A model generated the notes under the pieces. The model was not told the origin of the DNA and searched no databases. It saw only the letters and a list, made by a program, of their open reading frames with translations. A DNA stretch of 64,000 nucleotides from Pseudomonas grimontii (GTDB lineage: Bacteria; Pseudomonadota; Gammaproteobacteria; Pseudomonadales; Pseudomonadaceae), in the NCBI RefSeq assembly GCF_007858185.1, contig NZ_VFES01000003.1, forward strand, positions 310,001-374,000, read 5' to 3'. The translations under genes were made by a program, and so were the position numbers. Positions 31,803 through 44,841 of the stretch are shown piece by piece. Position 1 is the stretch's first letter; every line of letters starts with the position of its first letter.

Positions 31803-33506
31803 TTACGCCTCGGCTTTTTTGGTAGCCGCTTCGATTTTACGTGTGATGTACCACTGTTGAGAGATCGACAACACGTTGTTGACCACCCAGTACAGAACCA
31901 GTCCAGCTGGGAACCACAGGAAGAAGAAGGTGAAGATGATTGGCATCATTTTCATCACTTTGGCCTGCATCGGATCCGGCGGTGTCGGGTTCAGGCGCTG
32001 CTGGATAAACATGGTCGCGCCCATGATGATCGGCAGGATAAAGAACGGGTCCTTGATCGACAGGTCAGTTATCCACAGCATGAACGGTGCCTGGCGCATT
32101 TCCACGCTTTCCAGGAGTACCCAGTAAAGCGACAGGAATACCGGCATCTGCACCAGAATCGGCAAGCATCCACCCAGCGGGTTGATCTTCTCTTTCTTGT
32201 ACAGCTCCATCATGGCCTGCGACATTTTCTGCCGGTCATCGCCATGTTGTTCTTTCAGCGCGGCCAGTTTAGGGGCCACAGCCCGCATGCGCGCCATCGA
32301 CTTGTAGCTGGCGGCCGACAGTGGGAAGAAGATCCCCTTGATCAGCATCGTCAGGAAGATGATCGAGAAGCCCCAGTTGCCGACGATGCTGTGGATATGT
32401 TGCAGCAGCCAGAAGATCGGCTGGGCAATGAACCACAGGATGCCGTAATCCACAGTCAGTTCCAGACCTGGGGATAACTCTTTCAGCACGGCTTGGCTTT
32501 TCGGGCCGGCGTACAGGGTAGCGCTGGTTTCAGCCTTGGCACCTGGAGCGACGGTCAATGCCGGGCCGGTGTAGCCAATGATGTAGTTGCCTTTGCTGTC
32601 CTTGCGCGCCAGGACTGCATTGTTCTGGCCAGGCTGAGGAATCCATGCGGTCACAAAGTAGTGTTGCAGCCAGGCTACCCAACCACCGTTCACGTTGTAG
32701 GTGATCGGTGCCTTGGTTTTGTCTTCGGCCACTTTATCCATGTCTTTCATGGATACTTTTTTATACGGTTCCGAACTTGTCCACAGGGCCGCGCCCAGGT
32801 AAGTCGCGGTACCGGTCGCAGTGCTGGACGATGGATCGGAGCTGGCGTCACGCTTGAGCTGTGCAAACATTGCACCGGTCCAAGGCTGAGCGCTCTGGTT
32901 GTCGATCAGATAGGTAACAACGATGTCGTACAGGCCGCGCTTGAGTGTGAAGCGCTTGATGTAGTTGACGCCGTCCTTGCTGAACTTCAAGTCCACGACC
33001 AGTTGGTCTTGGCCATCTGCCAGCTGATAGCTCTTCTTCTCCGCAGAGAAAATCGGACGACCGGTAGCGCTCGCATCAGGGCCGTTGGTGCCGATCAGGC
33101 CACTTTGTGCCTGGTAGACACGTTCACCACCGTTATCGAACAACTGGAATGGAATTTCCGGGTGATCCTGACGACGCGGATACAGCGGAAGTGTCAGTTT
33201 GGCAACATCGCCACCTTGCGGGTCGATAGCCAGGTCCAATACATCCGTCTTGATCTGGATGAGGTCGGTGCTTGCGGCAACTGCAACTTCGGCAGGTGCT
33301 TTTGTTTCGCCCGCTGCGCGTGGAATGTCATCACTGGCGGCAGTATTGGTGCCACTTACTGTATCGGGAAGTCCCGCTGGAACAGCATTGGCAGCAACAT
33401 TCTGAGTCGGCAGGGCAGCTTGGCCATAGTCCTGGTTCCATTTAAGGACCATGACGTAGGACACGATTGCCAGGGCGACGATCAGGATCGTGCGTTTAAT
33501 ATCCAT
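31803..33506 (-). CDS. yidC: Membrane protein insertase YidC
   Basis: A 567-residue insertase. The N-terminal signal-anchor helix (RTILIVALAIVSYVMVLKW) is followed by a large periplasmic beta-sandwich (about 60-340). The conserved core of five membrane helices follows, including IIFLTMLIKGIFFPLSAAS and PLGGCLPILVQMPVFLSLYW. It inserts membrane proteins alone or with SecYEG. It is encoded 2 bp after yidD. Confidence 0.99.
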   Translation of the reverse strand: MDIKRTILIVALAIVSYVMVLKWNQDYGQAALPTQNVAANAVPAGLPDTVSGTNTAASDDIPRAAGETKAPAEVAVAASTDLIQIKTDVLDLAIDPQGGDVAKLTLPLYPRRQDHPEIPFQLFDNGGERVYQAQSGLIGTNGPDASATGRPIFSAEKKSYQLADGQDQLVVDLKFSKDGVNYIKRFTLKRGLYDIVVTYLIDNQSAQPWTGAMFAQLKRDASSDPSSSTATGTATYLGAALWTSSEPYKKVSMKDMDKVAEDKTKAPITYNVNGGWVAWLQHYFVTAWIPQPGQNNAVLARKDSKGNYIIGYTGPALTVAPGAKAETSATLYAGPKSQAVLKELSPGLELTVDYGILWFIAQPIFWLLQHIHSIVGNWGFSIIFLTMLIKGIFFPLSAASYKSMARMRAVAPKLAALKEQHGDDRQKMSQAMMELYKKEKINPLGGCLPILVQMPVFLSLYWVLLESVEMRQAPFMLWITDLSIKDPFFILPIIMGATMFIQQRLNPTPPDPMQAKVMKMMPIIFTFFFLWFPAGLVLYWVVNNVLSISQQWYITRKIEAATKKAEA

Positions 33507-33508
33507 GA

Positions 33509-33754
33509 TTACTCGGCCATCGAAGAAGAACGGGAGGTAGGGATAGGTGGAACCGGGTCATAACCACCGGGATTCCACGGATGACAGCGACCTAAACGAC
33601 GAAAGGTCAGCCAGCCACCGCGCAGAAGACCATGATTTTCTATGGCCTCTAACGCGTAGCAGGAACAACTGGGGTAGAAACGACAGTGGCTGGCCATCAG
33701 AGGACTAATGGCATAGCGATAAAACTGGATCGGAACGAGTGCCAGTTTACGCAT
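33509..33754 (-). CDS. yidD: Membrane protein insertion efficiency factor YidD
   Basis: An 81-residue protein of the YidD family with the signature [16 protein letters not shown] and the Cys-rich [10 protein letters not shown]. It has an amphipathic N-terminus ([17 protein letters not shown]). It overlaps rnpA by 8 bp and precedes yidC by 2 bp. Confidence 0.97.
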   Translation of the reverse strand: MRKLALVPIQFYRYAISPLMASHCRFYPSCSCYALEAIENHGLLRGGWLTFRRLGRCHPWNPGGYDPVPPIPTSRSSSMAE

Positions 33755-34151
33755 CGGTGCTGTCTACCCCTACAGTTTCGGTGCTGACTGCTGGTGCTGG
33801 TTTGTTGGTACGCGCCAGACGTTTCCAGAGCTTGCCGAAATGCTGAATCAATTCGGGGTTTTCTACATCCCCCAAGCCTTTGCGCGCGACGATAACAATA
33901 TCCCAACCAACCAGAGTGTCCTGGTGGAGGCGAAACGATTCGCGCATCAGACGCTTGAGGCGATTGCGCTCAACGGAGAGCTTTACGCTCTTCTTGCCGA
34001 TCACTAACCCGAGACGGGGGTGATCAAGATCGTTGTTACGCGCAAGGAGCAGGAGATTTTTCCCCGGAACCTTGCCGGTGGGGGAGTCAAAGACTGCCTT
34101 GAAGTGCCGGGGGGTTAGCAGACGCTTTTCCCGACTGAAGTCCTGACTCAC
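33747..34151 (-). CDS. rnpA: Ribonuclease P protein component
   Basis: About 134 residues from GTG 34151 ([17 protein letters not shown]), the usual Pseudomonas start; the longer frame would run through rpmH. The RNR motif is [15 protein letters not shown]. It binds RNase P RNA and aids tRNA 5' processing. It lies 16 bp after rpmH and overlaps yidD. The extended C-terminal tail after about residue 110 is poorly conserved. Confidence 0.95.
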   Translation of the reverse strand: MSQDFSREKRLLTPRHFKAVFDSPTGKVPGKNLLLLARNNDLDHPRLGLVIGKKSVKLSVERNRLKRLMRESFRLHQDTLVGWDIVIVARKGLGDVENPELIQHFGKLWKRLARTNKPAPAVSTETVGVDSTDA

Positions 34152-34167
34152 CACCAGTACCGGATTA

Positions 34168-34302
34168 TCAAACTGCCAGACGCGCACGACCTTTGGCGCG
34201 GCGACGCGACAGGACAGCACGGCCGTTCTTGGTAGCCATGCGAGCACGGAAGCCGTGGGTACGGGCGCGTTTGATGGTGCTTGGTTGGAAAGTACGTTTC
34301 AT
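34168..34302 (-). CDS. rpmH: 50S ribosomal protein L34
   Basis: A 44-residue basic protein beginning [20 protein letters not shown] and ending in RARLAV, typical of L34. It is easily missed because of its size. The stop (TGA at 34170-34168) lies 16 bp before rnpA. A hairpin (AACGGGGGCC-ATTCC-GGCCCGTT on the minus strand, 34326-34350) lies just upstream of the start and may be a leader structure. It is divergent from dnaA across the origin. Confidence 0.97.
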   Translation of the reverse strand: MKRTFQPSTIKRARTHGFRARMATKNGRAVLSRRRAKGRARLAV

Positions 34303-34887
34303 GGCGTTGTTACCTGGTTCGTCCACAACGGGCCGGAATGGCCCCCGTTTTAAGAGACCGGCGATTCTAGAGAAAGCAAGCCTCTAGGTCAATTTCCAAC
34401 CAGCTTTTCCTTCAATTAGATCTTTACGGGCCTCCAGACCTTTGCTTTCCGTTCTGCTTCCATGAGCAATGCCATAAATATAAAAATAAAGAAGGAAGTT
34501 ATTTAAAGCTTTTCTGTAAAGCTTATAAAAGCTAGGCAGGCCATCCTCTGTGGATAACTGCCTTAAGGCCATATTCCACGTGCTGTACAGAGGATGACAA
34601 CACGGGGGAGAAACGGTGCTCTGCCTGTGCTGCGCTGTCGGATAAGCTGTGTGTGGAATGGCATGTTATCCACAGGCCAGTTACCCACAGACTTTCGACC
34701 CCACTTGTACAACGAGCTCAGGCCTGCTTATCCACAGACCTTATGCACAGACCATCTGTCGCATTTTTTGCAGTTAAGGCATTGATTTTGGCTGGCCTGT
34801 GAGCAACCTACATGTGGATAAGTGGGCTGCTGGCCGCTACAATGGCGGCTGTTTTTGCCTCACCGGCTTTCAACTTAGGGGATATCC
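34303..34887. other. Chromosomal origin oriC between rpmH and dnaA
   Basis: This gene-free 585-bp stretch has perfect DnaA boxes at 34549-34557, 34666-34674, 34728-34736, 34741-34749 (TTATGCACA) and 34813-34821, plus TTACCCACA at 34681-34689. Both orientations are present. An AT-rich segment (34,474-34,530, with AAATATAAAAATAAA) lies to the left and could unwind. Location next to dnaA and rpmH matches the known Pseudomonas oriC. dnaA and rpmH promoters must also lie here. Confidence 0.9.
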
Positions 34888-36408
34888 GTGTCAGTGGAAC
34901 TTTGGCAGCAGTGCGTGGAGCTTTTGCGCGATGAGCTGCCTGCCCAGCAATTCAACACCTGGATCCGCCCGCTACAGGTCGAAGCCGAAGGCGACGAGTT
35001 GCGTGTCTATGCACCCAATCGTTTTGTTCTCGACTGGGTCAACGAGAAGTACCTGAGCCGCGTTCTCGAATTGCTCGATGAACACGGTAATGGCCTCGCG
35101 CCCGTGCTTTCCTTATTAATAGGCAGTAAACGCAGCTCGGCACCTCGGGCTGCACCGAATGCTCCGCTCGCTGCAAGTGCCTCGCAGGCTCAGGCCGCTG
35201 CGGCACCTGTTAATAACTCGCCAGCGCCGGTTGCCCAGACGCCTTCGAAATCCTCGTCGCAGAAAAGCGCGCCTGTAAATGAAGAGCCGTCCCGCGACAG
35301 CTTCGACCCGATGGCGGGTGCCAGTTCCCAGCAGGCTCCAGTCCGCGCCGAGCAGCGCACGGTTCAGGTTGAAGGTGCGCTCAAGCACACCAGCTACCTG
35401 AATCGCACGTTCACCTTTGAGAACTTCGTCGAAGGTAAATCCAACCAGCTGGCCCGCGCTGCCGCCTGGCAGGTCGCCGATAACCCCAAGCACGGTTACA
35501 ACCCGCTCTTCCTTTATGGCGGCGTTGGCTTGGGTAAGACCCACTTGATGCACGCTGTGGGTAACCACCTATTAAAGAAGAACCCGAATGCCAAGGTTGT
35601 GTACCTGCACTCGGAGCGCTTCGTGGCTGACATGGTCAAGGCCCTTCAGCTCAATGCGATCAACGAGTTCAAGCGGTTCTACCGCTCCGTTGATGCATTG
35701 CTGATCGATGACATTCAATTCTTCGCGCGCAAGGAGCGTTCCCAGGAAGAGTTTTTCCACACCTTCAACGCCCTGCTCGAAGGCGGCCAGCAGGTCATCC
35801 TGACCAGTGACCGTTACCCGAAGGAAATCGAAGGCCTGGAAGAACGCCTGAAGTCGCGCTTTGGTTGGGGCCTTACCGTTGCGGTAGAGCCGCCGGAGCT
35901 GGAAACCCGCGTTGCGATCCTGATGAAAAAGGCCGACCAGGCGAAAGTCGATCTGCCCCATGATGCTGCGTTTTTCATCGCTCAACGCATTCGCTCCAAC
36001 GTGCGCGAGTTGGAAGGTGCGCTCAAGCGTGTCATCGCTCACTCTCACTTCATGGGCCGCGATATCACCATCGAGCTGATTCGTGAATCCCTGAAAGACT
36101 TGCTGGCATTGCAGGACAAACTGGTGAGTGTGGATAACATCCAGCGCACCGTGGCCGAGTACTACAAGATCAAGATTTCCGACTTGCTGTCCAAGCGTCG
36201 TTCGCGCTCGGTGGCTCGTCCTCGCCAGGTGGCCATGGCACTCTCCAAGGAGTTGACCAACCATAGCCTGCCGGAAATCGGTGATGTGTTTGGCGGTCGC
36301 GACCACACCACGGTCTTGCACGCGTGCCGTAAGATCAACGAACTTAAGGAATCCGACGCGGATATTCGCGAGGACTACAAGAACCTGCTGCGTACACTGA
36401 CTACTTGA
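34888..36408 (+). CDS. dnaA: Chromosomal replication initiator DnaA
   Basis: A 506-residue AAA+ initiator starting at GTG 34888 after AGGGGAT. Domain I is 1-80 ([20 protein letters not shown]). A long Pro/Ala/Ser-rich linker (about 85-165) is longer than in E. coli, as in other Pseudomonas. The Walker A is GGVGLGKTH near residue 210. Domain IV has the DnaA-box binding signature [16 protein letters not shown] near 465. A perfect DnaA box lies inside the gene (36129-36137), and the upstream origin boxes probably give autoregulation. Confidence 0.99.
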   Translation: MSVELWQQCVELLRDELPAQQFNTWIRPLQVEAEGDELRVYAPNRFVLDWVNEKYLSRVLELLDEHGNGLAPVLSLLIGSKRSSAPRAAPNAPLAASASQAQAAAAPVNNSPAPVAQTPSKSSSQKSAPVNEEPSRDSFDPMAGASSQQAPVRAEQRTVQVEGALKHTSYLNRTFTFENFVEGKSNQLARAAAWQVADNPKHGYNPLFLYGGVGLGKTHLMHAVGNHLLKKNPNAKVVYLHSERFVADMVKALQLNAINEFKRFYRSVDALLIDDIQFFARKERSQEEFFHTFNALLEGGQQVILTSDRYPKEIEGLEERLKSRFGWGLTVAVEPPELETRVAILMKKADQAKVDLPHDAAFFIAQRIRSNVRELEGALKRVIAHSHFMGRDITIELIRESLKDLLALQDKLVSVDNIQRTVAEYYKIKISDLLSKRRSRSVARPRQVAMALSKELTNHSLPEIGDVFGGRDHTTVLHACRKINELKESDADIREDYKNLLRTLTT

Positions 36409-36446
36409 TGACACCAGCGCAGCTTATTAAGGCAAGGGACTAGACC

Positions 36447-37550
36447 ATGCATTTCACCATTCAACGCGAAGCCCTGTTGAAACCCCTGCAACTGGTCGCA
36501 GGCGTCGTCGAGCGCCGACAGACCTTGCCGGTGCTCTCCAACGTATTGCTGGTGGTCGAAGGCCAGCAATTGTCCTTGACCGGTACCGACCTGGAAGTCG
36601 AGCTGGTCGGTCGCGTGCAACTGGAAGAGCCGGCTGAACCTGGCGAGATCACAGTGCCTGCGCGCAAGCTTATGGACATCTGCAAAAGCCTGCCGAACGA
36701 CGCGCTGATCGACATTAAGGTTGATGAGCAGAAGTTGGTGGTCAAGGCGGGTCGCAGTCGTTTCACGCTGTCTACTTTGCCGGCCAATGATTTCCCGACT
36801 GTGGAAGAAGGCCCAGGCTCACTGACTTGCAGCCTTGAGCAAAGCAAACTGCGCCGTCTTATCGAGCGCACCAGCTTCGCCATGGCCCAGCAGGACGTGC
36901 GTTACTATCTCAATGGCATGTTGCTGGAAGTGTCGGAGGGCATCATCCGCGCCGTGGCTACCGACGGTCACCGTCTGGCGATGTGCTCGATGCGCGCCGA
37001 TATCGGTCAACCTGACCGTCATCAGGTCATCGTGCCGCGTAAAGGTATTCTGGAATTGGCGCGCCTGCTCACCGAGCCAGATGGCAATGTCAGCATCGTG
37101 CTGGGTCAGCACCATATCCGCGCGACCACCGGCGAATTCACCTTCACCTCCAAGCTGGTTGACGGCAAGTTCCCGGATTACGAGCGTGTCCTGCCTAAAG
37201 GCGGCGACAAGTTGGTGATCGGTGATCGTCAGGCCCTGCGTGAAGCGTTCAGCCGTACTGCGATTCTGTCCAACGAGAAGTACCGTGGTATTCGTCTGCA
37301 ACTGGCCAATGGTCAGTTGAAAATCCAGGCTAATAACCCGGAGCAGGAAGAAGCGGAAGAGGAAGTGGGCGTCGACTACAACGGCGGCACTTTGGAAATC
37401 GGCTTCAACGTGAGCTACTTGCTGGACGTGCTGGGTGTGATGACCACCGAACAAGTTCGCCTGATCTTGTCGGACTCCAACAGCAGCGCCCTGGTGCAGG
37501 AATCCGATAATGACGACTCGGCTTACGTTGTTATGCCGATGCGCCTGTAA
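36447..37550 (+). CDS. dnaN: DNA polymerase III beta sliding clamp
   Basis: A 367-residue clamp with three repeated domains. The start MHFTIQREALLKPLQLVAG and the ending YVVMPMRL, where the C-terminal Met-Pro-Met-Arg-Leu is the standard end, are characteristic. It lies 38 bp after dnaA and 20 bp before recF in the usual cluster. Confidence 0.99.
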   Translation: MHFTIQREALLKPLQLVAGVVERRQTLPVLSNVLLVVEGQQLSLTGTDLEVELVGRVQLEEPAEPGEITVPARKLMDICKSLPNDALIDIKVDEQKLVVKAGRSRFTLSTLPANDFPTVEEGPGSLTCSLEQSKLRRLIERTSFAMAQQDVRYYLNGMLLEVSEGIIRAVATDGHRLAMCSMRADIGQPDRHQVIVPRKGILELARLLTEPDGNVSIVLGQHHIRATTGEFTFTSKLVDGKFPDYERVLPKGGDKLVIGDRQALREAFSRTAILSNEKYRGIRLQLANGQLKIQANNPEQEEAEEEVGVDYNGGTLEIGFNVSYLLDVLGVMTTEQVRLILSDSNSSALVQESDNDDSAYVVMPMRL

Positions 37551-37570
37551 TCATGCTCAGCAGAAGCTAG

Positions 37571-41096
<3,526 letters not shown>

Positions 41097-41120
41097 TCCA
41101 GACGCGACACCCCAAAAATA

Positions 41121-41153
41121 AAAAAGGCCAACGCTATGCGTTGGCCTTTTTTA
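41121..41153 (+). terminator. Terminator after gyrB
   Basis: AAAAAGGCCAACGC-TAT-GCGTTGGCCTTTTTT forms a long hairpin with a T-run, ending the dnaA-dnaN-recF-gyrB unit. Confidence 0.97.
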
Positions 41154-41179
41154 TTGCGCGGAAATCACCGTCTGCAAAA

Positions 41180-41195
41180 TGCTCCACGTGGAACA
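41180..41195. promoter_or_regulatory. parS site (15/16 match) downstream of gyrB
   Basis: TGCTCCACGTGGAACA has one difference (C for T at position 3) from the parS consensus, placed between the gyrB terminator and the response-regulator gene. Confidence 0.9.
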
Positions 41196-41204
41196 TCGTG
41201 GTTT

Positions 41205-41927
41205 TTATCCATGGGAAGCTGTAGCCACACTCTCCAACCGATACCCATACCCATAGATCGTCAACAACTGCCAACCCCTATCTGCGGTAAGCCCGAGCTT
41301 GTTGCGTAGCCGATAGATATGCGTATCCAGCGGCCGAGAGGACACCATTTCTTCATGGGTCCAGAATCGCTCATAAAGGTACTCGCGCGACAGCGGCCGA
41401 GCCAGGTTGGCGAACAAGCAGCTCGCCAGACGGTATTCGCGCTCGGTAAGGTTGATCGGTTTGCCTGCGCGTGTGACGGTCAACTCCGCGTCGTCGAAGG
41501 TCAGGTCATTGAAACTCTGCACTTCAGGGGTCGCCGATTTCTGCAGGCCATGCCGACGTAGAACGGCTGTCACTCTCGCCTTCAGTTCGTTAGGTCGAAA
41601 GGGTTTGCTGACGTAATCGTCGGCGCCACTGTTCAATGCGGTGACGATATCGCTTTCGGCGTCACGGCTGGTGAGCATGATGACAGCGGGTGGTGACTCC
41701 ATGTGCTCACGGGTCCAGCGCAGCAAGGCAATACCGGTGATGTCGGGCAGTTGCCAGTCGAGTATCAGCAGGTCGAAGGTCTCCCGGCGCAATTGACGCA
41801 GCAGGTCTTCGCCGCGCTCGAAGCAATGCAGGGTCCAGGGTTGTTCGGCAGTGCTGGGGATTTGTCGCAGTGTCTGTTCTACCCGTCGCAATTCAGCGGG
41901 TTCGTCATCCAGTATTGCGACACGCAT
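41205..41927 (-). CDS. OmpR/PhoB-type response regulator
   Basis: A 240-residue regulator; I use MRVAILDDEPAE (41927), preceded by AAAGGACCC, rather than the longest frame. The receiver domain has D7/D8, phospho-acceptor D57 (LLILDWQLP), T86 (MLTSRDA) and K108 (SKPF). The C-terminal winged helix (about 140-232) reads NLTEREYRLASCLFANLARP and LDTHIYRLRNKLGL. Gene context suggests it pairs with the divergent CHASE2 kinase; the signal and targets are unknown. The 280 bp upstream to the small ORF holds no further gene. Confidence 0.93.
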   Translation of the reverse strand: MRVAILDDEPAELRRVEQTLRQIPSTAEQPWTLHCFERGEDLLRQLRRETFDLLILDWQLPDITGIALLRWTREHMESPPAVIMLTSRDAESDIVTALNSGADDYVSKPFRPNELKARVTAVLRRHGLQKSATPEVQSFNDLTFDDAELTVTRAGKPINLTEREYRLASCLFANLARPLSREYLYERFWTHEEMVSSRPLDTHIYRLRNKLGLTADRGWQLLTIYGYGYRLESVATASHG

Positions 41928-42208
41928 GGGTGGGTCCTTTCTTCTCGAAGAGTACGGCAGTCGTATTATTGAGGGCACGTACTGCACAGATGCCGGTCAC
42001 TGAATCTGAATAATTGTGCTCAGGTTCGTTGACCCCTTGGATCTCTCGGTACGCTGGAATCAACAAGCGAATAGGCCATTGAACGTTCTCCATACCGATG
42101 TGGGAAAGATACCGGCTCCAGGCCTTAAGGAAAAGGATCAGCCGACGCGTGCGCTGTCGTAAACTTCTGTGTCCTGATAGTGGATAGCCTTTTGGACTCC
42201 CCGCCGTT

Positions 42209-42376
42209 ATGAACATCAAGCAGGATTTTTTTTCCACCGCGTCAAAAATGAGCTTCACTGGGCTCAGCGCGTCGTTCTATCACGTACGTGTGTCGGCTTA
42301 CGACGTGCAACGTCTTGAGGGGGAATCGGGGGGCTATGCCATCTTCTACCGCACGCCAACAACACAGGCGCGTTGA
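42209..42376 (+). CDS. Candidate small protein (55 aa) just upstream of the CHASE2 kinase
   Basis: An open frame from ATG 42209 to TGA 42376 begins MNIKQDFFSTASKMSF and contains SFYHVRVSAYDVQRLEGE and GGYAIFYRTP. It stops 3-6 bp before the kinase start, which suggests coupling. The ribosome-binding site is weak (no clear GGAG within 10 bp). I recognise no family. It may be a leader peptide or a chance frame. Confidence 0.35.
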   Translation: MNIKQDFFSTASKMSFTGLSASFYHVRVSAYDVQRLEGESGGYAIFYRTPTTQAR

Positions 42377-42382
42377 CCCGTG

Positions 42383-44662
42383 ATGCTCTGGGGAAAGGCC
42401 GAAAAGCGTCAACCCACCCATGCCCAGCGCCTATTCCACGGTCTGGTACGTGAGTGGTTGTGGATTGGTTTGCTGTTATTGCCGATCACTGCCTATCTCT
42501 CGATGAGTCCAGGCCTGGCCTTGAACAACCCGCTATACGACAGCCTTCGCCGTCTGGCGCCACTGCCGGTGGACCCGCGCATCCTGCTGGTGACCATCGA
42601 TGACCCTAGCCTGAAGAAACTCGGCCAGTGGCCCTGGCCGCGCAGTTTGCATGCCGACCTGATCGATCGTCTTAGCGCGGCGCAGCCGGCCGGTATCCTG
42701 TTTGATGTGATCTTCAGCGAGCCCGGTAACCCCATTAATGACAAACGCCTGGCCGACGCAGTGTGCAACGCCGGCAACGTATTGTTGCCCTTGGCCCGTG
42801 ACGATGCCGCCAGCTACAGTCAGCCCGGGGCACAAATGCTGTCACTGCTCAAATGTGCCAAGGGCGTCGGGCATATCAATGTGGAGGCGGATAGCGATGG
42901 CGTGGTCCGCAGGCTGTATATGCGCGAGGGGCCAGCCGACGCCACGGCGCTTCAGTTAGCGTGGCTGGCCTTCGCAATGAGCGGGCAATCGGCCGAGATG
43001 CCTGGGGAGCCCCTGACATCGATCACCCAGGATTGGCACCGGGAGTATGCCGTCCGTATCCCGTTTATTGCTGCCGACACCCATTTCCCGAGCGTGTCTT
43101 ATGTCAGCGTATTGCGCGGTGAGGTCCCTCCCGAGCGGTTGCGGGGCCGTCTGATTCTGGTGGGGGCGACAGCGTCGGGCATGGGCGATCGCTTTGTCAC
43201 ACCGCTCTCTCCTATGGCCGGCACCACCGCGGGTGTGGAGATCCAGGCCAATGTGCTCAATGGCTTGCTGCAAGGTCGAAGTATTGTGGACTTGCCCGCA
43301 TGGCTGGCCGCACTGATTGCAACGTCCCTGGTGGCGATGCTGCTGGGCCTGCTGCTCTACCGTCCACGCTATGCGCTGTGGATGACCCTGGGGTGCATGT
43401 TCACGGCCTTGCTCGGTTCAGCGGGCTTGTTGCGCTTGGGCTATTGGTGGTCGCCTGCGGCCTGCTTGATCGGTTTGCTGTTGAGCTATCTGATCTGGAA
43501 CTGGCGCCGTCTAAGTGTGATCCTGGCCTACTTCGGCTGGGAATTGGCGCGCCTGGATAACGAACCCAAAGTATTGCCCGAACGCCGTCGCGCACCCGCC
43601 AACAAAGGTGACGTATTGCAGGGCCGCATCTTTGCCCTGGAGCAAGCCGTAAGTCGTACGCGGGACACCCGACGTTTTATGGCCGATGGGTTGGAATGCT
43701 TGCCGGTGGCGACACTGATCACAGACACCCAGGGCAATATCCTGTTGGCCAACCGGATTGCCCGGGAAGTGTTCGGCAATGACTTGATCAACCATAACCT
43801 TCTGGAGCAACTGGCTGACCTCGGTTATCCGCCGCTGCACAATGGCGTACGCCCCACCCTCTCAACGCTGGAACTCGTTGAGTTTCGTGATATTCACCAG
43901 CGTAGCTTACGCATGGAACTTGCCCCGTTGCTGCCGGCCGAAGGGGATGTCGCGCTTGGCTGGCTGCTGAGCCTCACCGACCTGAGCCAGGAACGCGAGG
44001 CCCAGCAGCATCGGGAAACCATGTTGCGCTTCCTCTCCCACGACTTGCGTGCACCCCACTCGGCGATCCTCGCACTGTTGGATGTGCACAACAGTGAGTC
44101 GCCGATATTTGCCCAGATCGAGCAGCAAGTACGCCGTGCCTTGAGCCTGACCGAATCGTTTGTGCAACTGGCGAAAGCCGAGGCCGATGGCTACCAGTTC
44201 GAGCCTACGCTGTTCGCCATGTTGGTAATGGATGCCTTTGATCAGGTGGCAGTGATCGCCCAGCTCAAAGGTATTCACTTGGTCCACGATCTGGACGAGG
44301 CCGACGAAGGGATGGTGTCAGCCGATCAATCGCTGCTCACCCGCGCATTGTTCAACGTGTTGGAGAACGCGATCAAATACTCCCCGTCCGGTACCACTGT
44401 CCGGCTGCGACACAGCAGCGCGCAAGGCTGGTTGGAATGCCGCATCAGCGACCAGGGGCCGGGGATAGCCGCCGAGGATTTGCCTGAGCTCTTCAGCCAG
44501 TACAAGCGCTTTGACTCGGCCCAAGGCAGCGAAGGGTTGGGCTTGGGACTGAGCATGGTCAAGGCGGTCGTGGAGCGTCATGGGGGCCGTATCGAGTGTG
44601 AAAGCACCGTGGGCAAAGGCACTACGTTCAGTCTGCAGCTGCCCTTGCTGGACGACGGCTAA
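42383..44662 (+). CDS. CHASE2-domain hybrid-less sensor histidine kinase
   Basis: About 759 residues; GTG 42380 would add one residue. An N-terminal membrane helix (about 25-45) is followed by an extracytoplasmic CHASE2 domain (about 50-300; DPRILLVTIDDPSLKKLG, GILFDVIFSEPG). Three membrane helices (about 305-375) come next, then a PAS-like region (about 435-540). The HisKA site is FLSHDLRAPHSAIL with the phospho-His. The HATPase has NVLENAIKYSPSG, DQGPGIAAEDL and GLGLGLSMVKAVV. It senses an unknown periplasmic cue. Divergent from the OmpR-type regulator, its likely partner. Confidence 0.93.
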   Translation: MLWGKAEKRQPTHAQRLFHGLVREWLWIGLLLLPITAYLSMSPGLALNNPLYDSLRRLAPLPVDPRILLVTIDDPSLKKLGQWPWPRSLHADLIDRLSAAQPAGILFDVIFSEPGNPINDKRLADAVCNAGNVLLPLARDDAASYSQPGAQMLSLLKCAKGVGHINVEADSDGVVRRLYMREGPADATALQLAWLAFAMSGQSAEMPGEPLTSITQDWHREYAVRIPFIAADTHFPSVSYVSVLRGEVPPERLRGRLILVGATASGMGDRFVTPLSPMAGTTAGVEIQANVLNGLLQGRSIVDLPAWLAALIATSLVAMLLGLLLYRPRYALWMTLGCMFTALLGSAGLLRLGYWWSPAACLIGLLLSYLIWNWRRLSVILAYFGWELARLDNEPKVLPERRRAPANKGDVLQGRIFALEQAVSRTRDTRRFMADGLECLPVATLITDTQGNILLANRIAREVFGNDLINHNLLEQLADLGYPPLHNGVRPTLSTLELVEFRDIHQRSLRMELAPLLPAEGDVALGWLLSLTDLSQEREAQQHRETMLRFLSHDLRAPHSAILALLDVHNSESPIFAQIEQQVRRALSLTESFVQLAKAEADGYQFEPTLFAMLVMDAFDQVAVIAQLKGIHLVHDLDEADEGMVSADQSLLTRALFNVLENAIKYSPSGTTVRLRHSSAQGWLECRISDQGPGIAAEDLPELFSQYKRFDSAQGSEGLGLGLSMVKAVVERHGGRIECESTVGKGTTFSLQLPLLDDG

Positions 44663-44684
44663 AACGTACTTTTCTGCTGTGCAT

Positions 44685-44712
44685 AAAAAACCGGTCTCAA
44701 GGACCGGTTTTT
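44685..44712. terminator. Terminator after the CHASE2 kinase (bidirectional look)
   Basis: AAAAAACCGGTC-TCAAG-GACCGGTTTTTT is a near-symmetric hairpin with A and T runs, able to end both the kinase (plus) and plsC (minus) transcripts. The following gap to 44,841 also holds a perfect DnaA box (44828-44836). Confidence 0.93.
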
Positions 44713-44841
44713 TAATGCGGAAAAAACTTATGCACGTTTTCCGCGATTTTATGATCTTTAGAAATATCTAAGTAAATCAACTTATTAGGATCAAAAAAAG
44801 CCAATTCGCCAACAAACCGTACACAGGTTATCCACAGATGC

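Noticed and set aside
34384-34572. 62-codon minus-strand frame in the origin
   Set aside because: Falls in the AT-rich, DnaA-box-bearing origin with no start signal.
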